Source: Methanobacterium_D oryzae (lineage in GTDB: Archaea; Methanobacteriota; Methanobacteria; Methanobacteriales; Methanobacteriaceae). Taken from it: 64,000 nucleotides of DNA. This document shows positions 10,163-19,524 of the stretch, one piece after another; within the stretch, counting starts at the first letter, position 1, and the number at the start of each line of letters is the position of its first letter. A program made the position numbers and the translations under genes. The stretch covers positions 124,001 through 188,000 of the forward strand of contig NZ_JBNPXC010000003.1 in NCBI RefSeq assembly GCF_050433505.1, read 5' to 3'. The notes under the pieces were generated by a model that was not told the DNA's origin, searched no databases, and was given only the letters and a program-made list of their open reading frames with translations.

Positions 10163-11545
10163 TTAATTTTTTAAGTTATTTTTCATTGTTTTAACCTGTT
10201 CAGCTTTACCTTTAAGTCCAATAGCTAAAAATAATATTGCGATTGCAGTAATACCTACTGCAATATATCCAAACTGATAACCAACATAATTACTTCCTTT
10301 AGAGGCTATTATACCTCCTATTAAAGCTCCTCCAATTAACTGTCCTGCGCTGGCATTTATATTAATAAGGGCCTGTCCAGAGGCCCTGTATTGAGGAGGA
10401 CTTTCTGATAGCATAATATATCTTAAAGGCGATCCTATTATTGTAATTAAGCCCAAGCCTATAATAACTCCAGATAGGATAAAAATATAGAATGATGAGG
10501 CAAAAAAACTTAAAATAAATAGGCCCACAATTAGTATAAAACTACCTATAAATATCACTCGCTTAGATCCGAATTTATCCAGCAATCTTCCAATTACTGG
10601 TGCGCTAATGGCCATTGTTATTACAAGTGGCAGTACCATTAAACTTGCTGTAGAAGTAGATAGTGATAATGCAGTCATTGCAAATGAGGGTAAAAACACT
10701 ATTGCAATTTGGCTTAGTCCTGAACCTATTGAAATACTGGTAGCTATTTTTACTTCCCTGTTTCCTAATAGATTAATCTGCACAACAGGTTCTTCAGCTT
10801 CCTTTTCAATTTTCCATAAAACAGGCAATAATACAACAGATAAAACCAAAAATGGCCATACATACATTGATTTAAGACTTTCTGTAAAGTTACTGGCATC
10901 TATTTGATTAACTCCAAATGCAAGTGCAGTTACAAGAACTCCCAAAACAAGGGTTCCATACCAATCAAAGCCCGATACCCATTTTCTCTTGGTTTTAGGC
11001 AGTATATAATAACTCGTAATTATAATTCCCGCTGCTATTGGTATATTTATTATAAATAGCCATTGCCATCCATAATTTAAAAGTAATCCCCCCAGTATAG
11101 GCCCAAATATTGCAGATAAACCAAAAACTGAACCTATAATCCCTAAAGCAGAACCTCTTTTTTCCGGAGGGAATGTATCACCAATAAAGGCACTTGCAAC
11201 AGGAAATATTCCCCCTGCTCCAAAACCTTGAATAGCTCTCCCTAAAAGTAACATTTCAAATGAAAAGGAGAATGCAGTAATTATAGAGCCTATAGCAAAC
11301 AAAAGTATATCAACAGCATATATAATCCTTCTGCCATACATATCAGATAATTTCGCCATTAATGGTGTGCCTATCATGAAAAATAAGATATATATGGCAA
11401 ATATCCATGATACAATTCTCTCATTAACTCCAAAAAAAGATTTAATAGCTGGTAAAGCAGGGCCCACAATACCTATATCCAGTGCACCCATGAAAACGCC
11501 AATAAAAAGCAAAATTAAAATCCTATTTCTTTGCCGGTCATTCAT
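10163..11545 (-). CDS. MFS drug/solute exporter of the DHA2 (EmrB/QacA-like) type
   Basis: A 460-residue polytopic membrane protein with 12-14 hydrophobic spans. Hallmarks of the drug:H+ antiporter group are visible: DIGIVGPALPAI in helix 1 (motif D1), the loop 2-3 motif MAKLSDMYGRRI, GAGGIFPVASAFIGDTFPPEKRG in the helix 4-5 region and GPILGGLLL (motif C) in helix 5. It would expel toxic compounds from the cytoplasm using the ion gradient; the substrate cannot be predicted. It is a single gene with weak ribosome binding signal and no adjacent regulator. Confidence 0.92.
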   Translation of the reverse strand: MNDRQRNRILILLFIGVFMGALDIGIVGPALPAIKSFFGVNERIVSWIFAIYILFFMIGTPLMAKLSDMYGRRIIYAVDILLFAIGSIITAFSFSFEMLLLGRAIQGFGAGGIFPVASAFIGDTFPPEKRGSALGIIGSVFGLSAIFGPILGGLLLNYGWQWLFIINIPIAAGIIITSYYILPKTKRKWVSGFDWYGTLVLGVLVTALAFGVNQIDASNFTESLKSMYVWPFLVLSVVLLPVLWKIEKEAEEPVVQINLLGNREVKIATSISIGSGLSQIAIVFLPSFAMTALSLSTSTASLMVLPLVITMAISAPVIGRLLDKFGSKRVIFIGSFILIVGLFILSFFASSFYIFILSGVIIGLGLITIIGSPLRYIMLSESPPQYRASGQALININASAGQLIGGALIGGIIASKGSNYVGYQFGYIAVGITAIAILFLAIGLKGKAEQVKTMKNNLKN

Positions 11546-11627
11546 AAAACTGTTTTCTCTTTATTAGTATATAAATTCTTAAAGTCAGTGTTTTAATAAA
11601 TATAACCATTATTCAGTATAAAACGGA

Positions 11628-12230
11628 CTATATTTCCACTAATATCTCATTTCTTCTTAAAAATCCAGGTACTGCAGGATGGTTGTATTGTGCCACCATA
11701 AAGTTTGATTTAGGGATTAATTTTTCTTTTGATAGCCATTTTCTAAGTTCTTCAATTTTTTCATTTGCAAGTTTTTCTTTAACTCTTCCTTTAAATCTTA
11801 AAGCAGCCATTTTTTGCTCTTTAACTTCTTCAATCTTAATTCTTTTGTCATTAGGTTTGGGTAATGTATCCATAGTATATTCTGCTGGCATTACAAATGA
11901 TATACGGTGAATATTCCCTGCCTTTTCTTCTGTAACTGGAGTGGTCATTTTTATACTTTCAGATTCTTTTAAAGATTCTTCAGTTACAGGCGTTGTCATT
12001 GAAATTCTTTCAGATTCTACTTTTTCTTCTGAAACTGGAGTAGTCATATCAATATTTGATTGTTTTTTATTGCCTCCGAAGATATAACTAGCCAATATTC
12101 TAAATCCAATACCCATAGCATCGTCAAATGAAGCCTCTACATCAACATGCCCCATTATATGATCTATATATTTTCTAATTTCAACATTTTCATCCTTTCT
12201 TTCTACAGTATAAGCGAGTGTTTCTGTCAT
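11628..12230 (-). CDS. SOUL-family heme-binding-like protein with a triplicated MTTPV motif
   Basis: A 200-residue SOUL/HBP family protein; family members bind heme or other tetrapyrroles. The N-terminal YTVERKDENVEIRKY and the C-terminal VAQYNHPAVPGFLRRNEILVE match the family. The normally single KIxMTxPV segment is present three times in tandem (methionines at residues 62, 78 and 95, each followed by TTPV and a T/S-E-E). GGTGATT precedes the ATG, and the gene lies 8 bases after the phosphotransferase-like gene, so the two are one operon. Whether it binds heme in this organism is not shown. Confidence 0.88.
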   Translation of the reverse strand: MTETLAYTVERKDENVEIRKYIDHIMGHVDVEASFDDAMGIGFRILASYIFGGNKKQSNIDMTTPVSEEKVESERISMTTPVTEESLKESESIKMTTPVTEEKAGNIHRISFVMPAEYTMDTLPKPNDKRIKIEEVKEQKMAALRFKGRVKEKLANEKIEELRKWLSKEKLIPKSNFMVAQYNHPAVPGFLRRNEILVEI

Positions 12231-12238
12231 ATAATCAC

Positions 12239-14473
12239 CTAAACCTTTACTTTTGCTGATTTATATTCTAAATTAAATTCAGGTTCTCCAATTATTACTA
12301 AGCCCAAATATCCATTGACAGTGATTAAGTCTCCGTTATTTATTAATTCTGTTGCTCTGCTAACACCATTTACTGCAGGTATTTTAAATTCTCTTGCAAC
12401 TATTGAACTATGGACAAGCATTCCTCCTCTCCTTTCCACTATTCCTGATGCAAGAGAAACTAGAAATGTCATCTGGGGCTGAACAGCATCACATACTAAA
12501 ATTTCGCCTGACTTGAATTTAGAAAAATCAGTAAAAGAATTTATAATTCTTGCTTTACCTGTTACTATACCTTGAGAAGATGGTTGTCCAATTAACTGTC
12601 TTGGTTTATAACTTCTGGCTATTTTTTCTGTGGATTCTACATCCCTATTCAGCGATATTTTCCTCTTTTTATCTAATAATCCTTTATAGATAATTTCCCA
12701 GTTTTCAGGAGTAATATTTTCTTTTGAGTCTAGCCTATTTTCTTTTAGTAGGATATCTGCTCCTTTATTTAAAAAAATTAGAAGCTGATTTTCAATTTTT
12801 CCAAAAAGAATATTGTCATCATCCCTTAATTTCCAGCTTAATTTTGCTATTCTTAATGTTTCATCAACTTCTCTTCTTCTTGATTTGCCTGCTGCTAAAT
12901 ACAATTTATCCAGATAATTTTCTTCTTCGATTTGATCATTATATCCTTCTTTTGCTTGCTTTTTAGATAGTTCAAATATGATTTTAAGAATCACTTCCGG
13001 GAATTCTTTCATCGATCTATTATCATATGAAATATCCATATGATTATCAAGTAAATCCAAAAATTTTGTTATAAACTGATTATCCCTATATATATCTTGT
13101 TTAACTTTCAAAAGCTCATTTATGAGATTTTTACCCTTTAAATCATTTTCAAGAATGTATTTTATCTTTGATTTAAGTTTAAAAGATTTATTTAAACTTC
13201 GTGCAAGATTTTTGAACTCCTTATTTCTTTTAGTTGCAAGTAGATCAGTATCCTTTAAAATTTCAATAAACTCATAAGGATTATCAGGTTTTACAATACC
13301 ATTATAGTAATTTCCAAAATTCCTTATACCATGAGCAAAGGGGATAAAATCATTCCAGTAAATATCTTTCCATTTAAAATAAATTTCAGCTCTTTCCTTA
13401 ATTTTCGCTGCAATATCCATTCTACTTAAATCATCAGGATTTTCTCCAGAAAGTCTCTTTCCTTCTTCTTCAAGTTTAGGGATTAATTCATTTTCTACTT
13501 TATCAGAAAGCGTTTTAAGATTATAAGTCGTAGGAGTAAGAGTTAAATACCATTTTCTATCCTTATCTTCATCTTTTAAACTTGTAATGGGTCTAACCTG
13601 TAAAATAGTGAAATCCTCAGCTGTTCCTGTCCATTCTATATCAACAGGATGTTCGAATATTTTCTCTATTTTTAAAACATTAAATCCAATATGTTCCATT
13701 TCCAGTTGGTTTAAGAGCGGATCCTTATATTCTGGAGGTTTAATATGTTCTATTATATTTAGATTATTTCTTTGAATAATCCACTTTTCAGGTTCTACTT
13801 CATTATCTACAAGTTTACTTAAAAATCCCCCTACTACTTCAATAATTAAGCTCTCACTATTTCCAGTAGGGGAAGTAGAAAATGCAAGTCCAGATAAAGG
13901 TTGTTTTTCCATTATTTGCACTAAAACTGCAATAGAACTATTAAAAGAATCTAGAGAAAGTTCTTCGCGATATAGTATTGCCCTATCACTCCATAAAGAT
14001 GCCCATACAAGTTTTATAGATTCTAAAATATCATCGATGCCAGAAATATTTGTATATGATTCATGAATTCCTGCAAAAGAATAAACTGAAGAATCTTCAG
14101 CAGGTGATGATGAACGAATAGAAAATTTTATGTCCTTAGAAAACTTTTCAATTTCTTTTTTTATTTGAAGTTCCATATCTGGAGGAATTGCAGCTTTTAA
14201 AAATGCCGATCGTATCCTTAAGGAAGCATCCCATATTTCTTCCCATCTCATGTCCTCAAAAGGCTTTCTAAATATTTCCATGTCTATCACATGGAATAGC
14301 TTATTTTCATTTATAAATCTACTATATGCCGCTGTAGTTATACAGAATCCAGAAGGTACTTTAAATCCTTTATTTAAAACTATAGATATATTCCTTGTTT
14401 TCGAGCCTACTAAATTGATATCTAAAGATTCAGCTTTTTTAAGGGGCACTATTATTTCTGATGTAGATCCCAC
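12239..14473 (-). CDS. PEP-synthase/rifampicin-phosphotransferase-like dikinase
   Basis: A 744-residue protein with an N-terminal ATP-grasp (PEP/pyruvate-binding) domain (GSKTRNIS at ~23, KVPSGFCIT at ~38, IRSSSPAEDS at ~119), a helical middle domain (~300-600) and a C-terminal swivelling domain carrying the phospho-histidine motif GGMLVHSSIVARE (His688). The C-terminal PEP-binding TIM barrel of true PEP synthase is absent. This order is that of rifampicin phosphotransferases, which move the beta phosphate of ATP to a small-molecule hydroxyl. The middle domain here is not recognisably the rifampicin-binding one, so the acceptor is unknown. The start is GTG, preceded by GGAGGT at good spacing inside the end of the upstream PPOx-like gene (22-base overlap). 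Confidence 0.85.
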   Translation of the reverse strand: MGSTSEIIVPLKKAESLDINLVGSKTRNISIVLNKGFKVPSGFCITTAAYSRFINENKLFHVIDMEIFRKPFEDMRWEEIWDASLRIRSAFLKAAIPPDMELQIKKEIEKFSKDIKFSIRSSSPAEDSSVYSFAGIHESYTNISGIDDILESIKLVWASLWSDRAILYREELSLDSFNSSIAVLVQIMEKQPLSGLAFSTSPTGNSESLIIEVVGGFLSKLVDNEVEPEKWIIQRNNLNIIEHIKPPEYKDPLLNQLEMEHIGFNVLKIEKIFEHPVDIEWTGTAEDFTILQVRPITSLKDEDKDRKWYLTLTPTTYNLKTLSDKVENELIPKLEEEGKRLSGENPDDLSRMDIAAKIKERAEIYFKWKDIYWNDFIPFAHGIRNFGNYYNGIVKPDNPYEFIEILKDTDLLATKRNKEFKNLARSLNKSFKLKSKIKYILENDLKGKNLINELLKVKQDIYRDNQFITKFLDLLDNHMDISYDNRSMKEFPEVILKIIFELSKKQAKEGYNDQIEEENYLDKLYLAAGKSRRREVDETLRIAKLSWKLRDDDNILFGKIENQLLIFLNKGADILLKENRLDSKENITPENWEIIYKGLLDKKRKISLNRDVESTEKIARSYKPRQLIGQPSSQGIVTGKARIINSFTDFSKFKSGEILVCDAVQPQMTFLVSLASGIVERRGGMLVHSSIVAREFKIPAVNGVSRATELINNGDLITVNGYLGLVIIGEPEFNLEYKSAKVKV

Positions 14474-14967
14474 TCCATAACCTCCTGAAATCTCCTCACA
14501 TAAAAATATCTGTAAACATCAACAAGTATAACTGATGTAGATGGTGCTTCAACGAAGGATTTCAAATAGGGATGTTTATTTATTAGAAGATTTTTCCATT
14601 TTTCTAATTCTTCGAAATCATTTAATATCTTTGCTTTACCCGTAATTGTAACAGCGCTTATTCTATTTACGCTTGGAGGAGTACTTGACCGATTATCTAT
14701 TAAAAGAGCTACTTTGTCAGATTTAGAAAGTAGACTGAATTTTCGTGTTTGTCTTGGTGTGGCAAAGACAATGTGTTTAAAATCAGGAGAAGCAGAAAAG
14801 CTGATAATAGAAGCATAAGGCTGCCCCTCACCTTGTGTGGATAAAACTGCAAATGATTCTAAATCGAATAATTTACCTATTTCTTCTTTTAAATCAATTT
14901 CTTTATCTGCACAAAATTCATCTTTAGATAAATCTACACAAATGGGTTCATCATAGTTTTTTCGCAT
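14452..14967 (-). CDS. Pyridoxamine 5'-phosphate oxidase-like flavin-binding protein
   Basis: A 171-residue split-barrel protein of the PNPOx-like group, which binds FMN or F420. The pattern FAVLSTQGEGQPYASIISFSA, then HIVFATPRQTRKFSLLSKSDKVALLIDNR and AVTITGKAKIL, follows the family. Its 3' end overlaps the start of the phosphotransferase-like gene by 22 bases, implying coupled translation; the SOUL gene follows, so three proteins that may all handle cofactor-like or aromatic ligands are made together. TGGAGC before the ATG is an acceptable ribosome binding site. Oxidase activity is not implied. Confidence 0.85.
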   Translation of the reverse strand: MRKNYDEPICVDLSKDEFCADKEIDLKEEIGKLFDLESFAVLSTQGEGQPYASIISFSASPDFKHIVFATPRQTRKFSLLSKSDKVALLIDNRSSTPPSVNRISAVTITGKAKILNDFEELEKWKNLLINKHPYLKSFVEAPSTSVILVDVYRYFYVRRFQEVMEWDLHQK

Positions 14968-15019
14968 GATTAAGCTCCATTGACTCTAATTTAAATATAA
15001 ATCAAATATTTTACTATTT

Positions 15020-16450
15020 TTATTTAAATGATGAGATAAATCCATTAAAAACATCTTTTGCTGATTGGATTAATGGATTTTTTACATTTACAGGTGTTTC
15101 CATCCTTTCTAGTCTATCAATTCTAAAATAAATAGGAGGATGTGGATCAAAAGCTAACCACCCTGGAATTTTTGATCTTGAAATTCTTTCCATTTGAAGT
15201 CGTTTATATGCTATTTTTTTTAATGCTTCTGCAAGTACTCTAGGTTTCCCTATTTTCATTGCAGATAAAAGGTCCGCTCTTGTTTCAAAGAATTTAGCTA
15301 TAAAGAAAATGACTGCAAAAATAAAAATTAAATACAAAAATGGATTAACAGGTATATTTGGAGCAATAACTGTTAATCTAAATATAAATTCACCGGCGAT
15401 TATCCCAAATAATATTAAAGGATCTCTTCCTTGAAGATGCCCCATTTCATGACCAATAACGCTCAATATTTCTTCTTCATTAAGATGTACCAGTAGTCCT
15501 GTGGTAATAAGTACTAGTCCTCTGCTTGGACTTGGCCCTGTTGCTGCAGCATTAGGTACCATAGTATTAGAAATGACAATTTTAGGAGTTGGTAAATTAA
15601 AGCTATCTGCAGCTTTTTTAACTATATCATAAACATTTACTACTTTAGATATGTTACTTCGAGGATTGCAATAGAACCCATACTTTTTTAGTACTTCATC
15701 ACCTATCTTGCAATTAGGCTCTGTTTTCCTGGCAAATGTTCTATCATATATTTCTTTTTTAATCTGTATCACAGTTTCCTTTCCAAATTTTTCCTGAAAC
15801 TCCTTAAATTCCTCAAATGGCAATTGATATTCTAATATATGTACATAAGGATTTTCAGGTGTTATTTTCCAATTACTGCGTGCAGAAAGAAGTTTATTTG
15901 AAAAAAGAACTATTAAAAACATTGTGCCTAAAATCACGAATACTGCATATATGCCTATAAATAAATAGAGAATAATATTGAACCCAAAAAATAGTACATA
16001 AGTTAAAATTAACCCACTACTAGTAAAAAGTCTATCGCCCACTTTTTTTCTGGTTTTTGGAGGTTTTTCAGGTATTATATCTTCCCCTTCAACCCATGAA
16101 AAGTAGAGGGTTGAACTTAAAATATTTTCCTCAAATGCATGAATTATAAAGAATAAATCTTGCTTTATTGACTCTGTTAGTTCGGGAGATGCATTTTCAT
16201 CAGGTAGTAGTGTGATTTCTAACGGATTTAGTGATTTAATTTTTGCTTTTACCCTAAAAAGCCTTACTGGATCCTTAACAACAAATGAAAGTTCATCAAA
16301 GTCATTTATAGTAGTTTTTTCAATATTTTCAAAGTATTCTGGACGTATTTTTAGATAATTTTGGATTATAAATTCTAAAATATCCTCTTGATAATTTTCA
16401 GATATTTCAGTGTCAATAAAAAAAGTTTGGGCTTTTGGATTATCAATCAT
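15020..16450 (-). CDS. M48-family membrane zinc metalloprotease
   Basis: A 476-residue HtpX/Ste24-like protease predicted to degrade misfolded membrane proteins. A cytosolic N-terminal region (~1-145) is followed by two membrane spans (about residues 148-190), then the peptidase core with the zinc site HEMGH and the third ligand in FETRAD; two further hydrophobic segments lie between and around them. The N-terminal ~145 residues are larger than in HtpX and contain no domain I know. No ribosome binding site precedes the ATG. Zinc-ligand residues are intact, so it should be active. Confidence 0.9.
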   Translation of the reverse strand: MIDNPKAQTFFIDTEISENYQEDILEFIIQNYLKIRPEYFENIEKTTINDFDELSFVVKDPVRLFRVKAKIKSLNPLEITLLPDENASPELTESIKQDLFFIIHAFEENILSSTLYFSWVEGEDIIPEKPPKTRKKVGDRLFTSSGLILTYVLFFGFNIILYLFIGIYAVFVILGTMFLIVLFSNKLLSARSNWKITPENPYVHILEYQLPFEEFKEFQEKFGKETVIQIKKEIYDRTFARKTEPNCKIGDEVLKKYGFYCNPRSNISKVVNVYDIVKKAADSFNLPTPKIVISNTMVPNAAATGPSPSRGLVLITTGLLVHLNEEEILSVIGHEMGHLQGRDPLILFGIIAGEFIFRLTVIAPNIPVNPFLYLIFIFAVIFFIAKFFETRADLLSAMKIGKPRVLAEALKKIAYKRLQMERISRSKIPGWLAFDPHPPIYFRIDRLERMETPVNVKNPLIQSAKDVFNGFISSFK

Positions 16451-16633
16451 TACATATAATATTATTTTTTTTAATTTAATAATTTTTGTAATTAGTATAT
16501 GCTAAAAATTTCATTGATTGGAACTATTTAAAAATCTATTTTCATAAACAAGTAATAATTGAAAGCTATTTAATATAATTTATAATCTTCAGTTAAGGTT
16601 AACTTTATTATATACAAGTGAAAATGAATTTTT

Positions 16634-17485
16634 ATGGATAAATATCCTGAAATTTTCTTGAAGTTAAAGATTAAAAAAGAGATTATTCTCGATGAATTAT
16701 GGGAACTTACACAAAATTATCTTGATAAACATATCAATGAGAATACTGAATGTTTAGAACAATTAGAGTTATTAAAAGAGTTAGAAAATACTGATGAGTT
16801 TAAAATTCTTCTTGATCAATTAGAAATGACTAAAGATAGCTTAAATTGTTTATATGTTGATTTTTTAGACACTACTTGTGAAAGTAGTCTCAAAAAGGAC
16901 AAAATTATTGCTCTAAAAGGAAAATTTCAAGATGAAATTAGAACACACGAAATTGTAAGGGCCGTTGATTGCAGTAAAAGCTATGCAAAACAGTTTTACT
17001 TGTTCGATGGAGAAGTTCTAGAAAAGGAAAAAAGGACATCTTTAAGCTCGAAAAAAAAAGAAGCAATCCTTAAAAGAGATAATTATTCCTGTGTGGTTTG
17101 TGGAGAAGTTGAAAGTCTTGAAATTCACCATATTATGGCAATAATGGGTTCTTCAATAATGGAACTTCATGATCATGATAATTTAGCTACATTATGCAAA
17201 GACTGCCATTATCTGGCCCATAATGGCAATTATCATAGAGGTTTAGCTTATGAAAATATTGAAGGGTTCTGGGAATGGACTAAACATACTGAAAAAACAA
17301 AGATATGGTTTATTTTAAAAGATATACATGGTGTGGGTTCTAAAATTACTGAAAATATATATCAAAGATTTAAAACCATAGAAGCATTAGAAAATGCCAG
17401 TATTAAAAGTTTATCAAAGGTAAACCAAGTAAATATATCTTTGGCAAAAAGAATAAAAGTTACGCTGGAATCACGAGCTAAATAA
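16634..17485 (+). CDS. HNH endonuclease with C-terminal helix-hairpin-helix
   Basis: A 283-residue protein. Residues 1-130 are charged and helical with no clear relative. The HNH nuclease core is at ~135-200: zinc pairs C153-x2-C156 and C188-x2-C191, the catalytic pair HH at 165-166, and the N/H triad in HDNLATLCKDCHYLAH. Residues ~225-283 form helix-hairpin-helix DNA-binding motifs (DIHGVGSKITENIYQRF; SKVNQVNISLAKRI). This is a DNA cutter with a structure-sensing tail; repair, restriction or homing function cannot be told. It is a single gene, not nested in another gene, so a homing role is less likely. Confidence 0.85.
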   Translation: MDKYPEIFLKLKIKKEIILDELWELTQNYLDKHINENTECLEQLELLKELENTDEFKILLDQLEMTKDSLNCLYVDFLDTTCESSLKKDKIIALKGKFQDEIRTHEIVRAVDCSKSYAKQFYLFDGEVLEKEKRTSLSSKKKEAILKRDNYSCVVCGEVESLEIHHIMAIMGSSIMELHDHDNLATLCKDCHYLAHNGNYHRGLAYENIEGFWEWTKHTEKTKIWFILKDIHGVGSKITENIYQRFKTIEALENASIKSLSKVNQVNISLAKRIKVTLESRAK

Positions 17486-17520
17486 AAATGTTATTCAATT
17501 ATTCCATATTTAAAGCTCAT

Positions 17521-18525
17521 CTACTGTTTTGAAGTGGAAATATTTAACATATATCCTTTTATATCACTTAGTATGCTTTTTGCATAGAATAATGAGAATG
17601 CAATACCTAATATGTTAATGAGCCAGAAAGATATGAATCTATCTACAATTGCAATACTTCCAGCTGTAGCTTCTGGTATTCCAAATAGTATACATAGGCC
17701 TGTTAAAGATACTTCAACTGCCCCAATACCTCCTGGAAGTGCTGATGCAATTCCTGCTATATTTGCAAGCAATAATATTAGAACTACTATAACCATATTA
17801 ATATCAACATTAAATGCATAAAATACAAGTAAAAGGCGAGAGCATTCTAAAATCCATGATATTGAAGTTAATACTAATATTATGAGCATATTTTTACTGT
17901 TACTATAAGACCTTGTATAAGCAACCATTCCTTTTAATCCATTTACAATTTTATGGTAAATATTATCCATTAAATTATCATTTAGAGGTAATTTAGAGGT
18001 AATATAATGGATTTTTTCATATATCCATATACTTGAGCCTTCTCTCCAGTTTAAAAGATAAATAACTATTATTGTAATTAATATTGAGCCAGCACCTGCA
18101 AGTGAAATAAAACGGATTTTTTCTATGAATATAGATGATATAACCAGTAGAATACCTACAATTATTAAATCTGCAAACCTTTCAGTAAGTCCTGCAGATA
18201 ATCCCTCATGTAAACTGATATTATTTATTTTCTTACCTGCAATGGCCGTAATTACAATTCCCCCAGTTCTCATTGGAGTAACATTACTTCCTAAAAGACC
18301 TATTGTCCTTACAATATAATTGTTCTTGAACTCAGAGGGTTGATTAATTATAAAGCCCCATCTAATAGATTTTACAAGAATTGCTGAAAGATAAGCAATA
18401 ATGGCACCAATTAAATATATTATATCCACATCTTTAACAGTATCATATAAATTTACAGGACCTATCCAAAAAATAAGCAGCATTACAATAATCAATCCTG
18501 CAATAAAGATAAAAGAGCGCTTCAT
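17521..18525 (-). CDS. Flippase-like (UPF0104/LPG-synthase TM domain) membrane protein
   Basis: A 334-residue integral membrane protein with about eight hydrophobic spans, of the UPF0104/AglD-like group related to the membrane domain of lysylphosphatidylglycerol synthase. Family landmarks include AIIAYLSAILVKSIRWGFI near the N-terminus, LLGSNVTPMRTGG (conserved proline-rich loop, ~residues 93-105) and NIAGIASALPGGIGAVEVSLTG. Such proteins are linked to lipid or glycan-lipid movement in archaea. It is divergent from the prenyltransferase gene downstream in the window, which may also act on membrane lipids. Confidence 0.85.
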   Translation of the reverse strand: MKRSFIFIAGLIIVMLLIFWIGPVNLYDTVKDVDIIYLIGAIIAYLSAILVKSIRWGFIINQPSEFKNNYIVRTIGLLGSNVTPMRTGGIVITAIAGKKINNISLHEGLSAGLTERFADLIIVGILLVISSIFIEKIRFISLAGAGSILITIIVIYLLNWREGSSIWIYEKIHYITSKLPLNDNLMDNIYHKIVNGLKGMVAYTRSYSNSKNMLIILVLTSISWILECSRLLLVFYAFNVDINMVIVVLILLLANIAGIASALPGGIGAVEVSLTGLCILFGIPEATAGSIAIVDRFISFWLINILGIAFSLFYAKSILSDIKGYMLNISTSKQ

Positions 18526-18654
18526 ATATCCTCCACTAATAATATTCCATATTTAAATCGCGATAAAATAAATTGATTTCAATCTAATTAAACTTAACTG
18601 AAATCCATATATTACAAATAATATTAACATTAATATTTTAACTAAAGTGATAAA

Positions 18655-19524
18655 GTGAATAAACTACAAATATGGGCCTTATTAAAAATAGGAAGATTTT
18701 TTGTATTAATTGCAGGGATTATAGCTTTTATTTTAGGTTTATCTATGGCTTATTATGATCTGGGATTTTTAGATCCATTAAAGGCCATTATAGGGCTTTC
18801 TATCCTGGTTTTGGCCACTTTAGCAGCCCATTATGCTAATGAATATGCTGATATAGATACCGATACTATTACCCGCCGTACATGGTTTTCTGGAGGAAGT
18901 GGAGTTCTCCCATCTAAAATTGTTCCTAAATCATGGGCATTAAATTCTGCACGGATTTTAATAGCTATAACAATAATTATTACAATTTTATCATTTTATT
19001 TTGGATATCTACCATTTTCTGGTGTTCTAATCGTTGGAATTGGTCTTTTTGGAGGATGGTTTTATTCAATGCCTCCTCTTCAATTAGAAAGAACTTCATT
19101 AGGAGAAATTGATAATGCTCTTTTAGGAGGATTTTTAATGCCTTTAATTGCTTATGTTCCCCAAGTAGGAAGTTTAAGTTTAAAAGAAATCATTATATTA
19201 ATTCCTGTTGTTTTAGCAGTTTTTGTAAACCTTCTAGGAGTGCATTGGAGTGATAGGAAAGCAGATGAGTCCTGTGGAAAGAAAACACTGGTAGTCAATT
19301 TAGATGAGAATACAAGAACTATTCATGCTGTTTTTACAGGCCTTATTTATGCAATTTCAATATTTTTAATATATTTAGTTCCATTAAAAGTAGTAGTTGC
19401 AATTTTTTTAACGATACCTTTTGCTTTATGGTCAATAATTAGATTTAAAGAAAGTCCAATGAGTAGTTCATTTTTAATGAATGCAGTGATGATTTTTACT
19501 TCAATTGGTTTTATTATTTCATGA
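18655..19524 (+). CDS. UbiA-family membrane prenyltransferase
   Basis: A 289-residue protein with about eight membrane spans. Both aspartate-rich motifs of the superfamily are visible: NEYADIDTDT (residues ~62-71) and SDRKADE (~199-205), which bind Mg2+ and the prenyl diphosphate. It would attach an isoprenoid chain to an acceptor; the acceptor (quinone-like, sugar or glycerol lipid) is not evident, and it looks more like the MenA-type branch than geranylgeranylglyceryl-phosphate prenylase. The start is GTG at 18655 with GTGAT upstream. Its stop overlaps the 3' end of the convergent HEAT-repeat gene by 6 bases. Confidence 0.87.
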   Translation: MNKLQIWALLKIGRFFVLIAGIIAFILGLSMAYYDLGFLDPLKAIIGLSILVLATLAAHYANEYADIDTDTITRRTWFSGGSGVLPSKIVPKSWALNSARILIAITIIITILSFYFGYLPFSGVLIVGIGLFGGWFYSMPPLQLERTSLGEIDNALLGGFLMPLIAYVPQVGSLSLKEIIILIPVVLAVFVNLLGVHWSDRKADESCGKKTLVVNLDENTRTIHAVFTGLIYAISIFLIYLVPLKVVVAIFLTIPFALWSIIRFKESPMSSSFLMNAVMIFTSIGFIIS

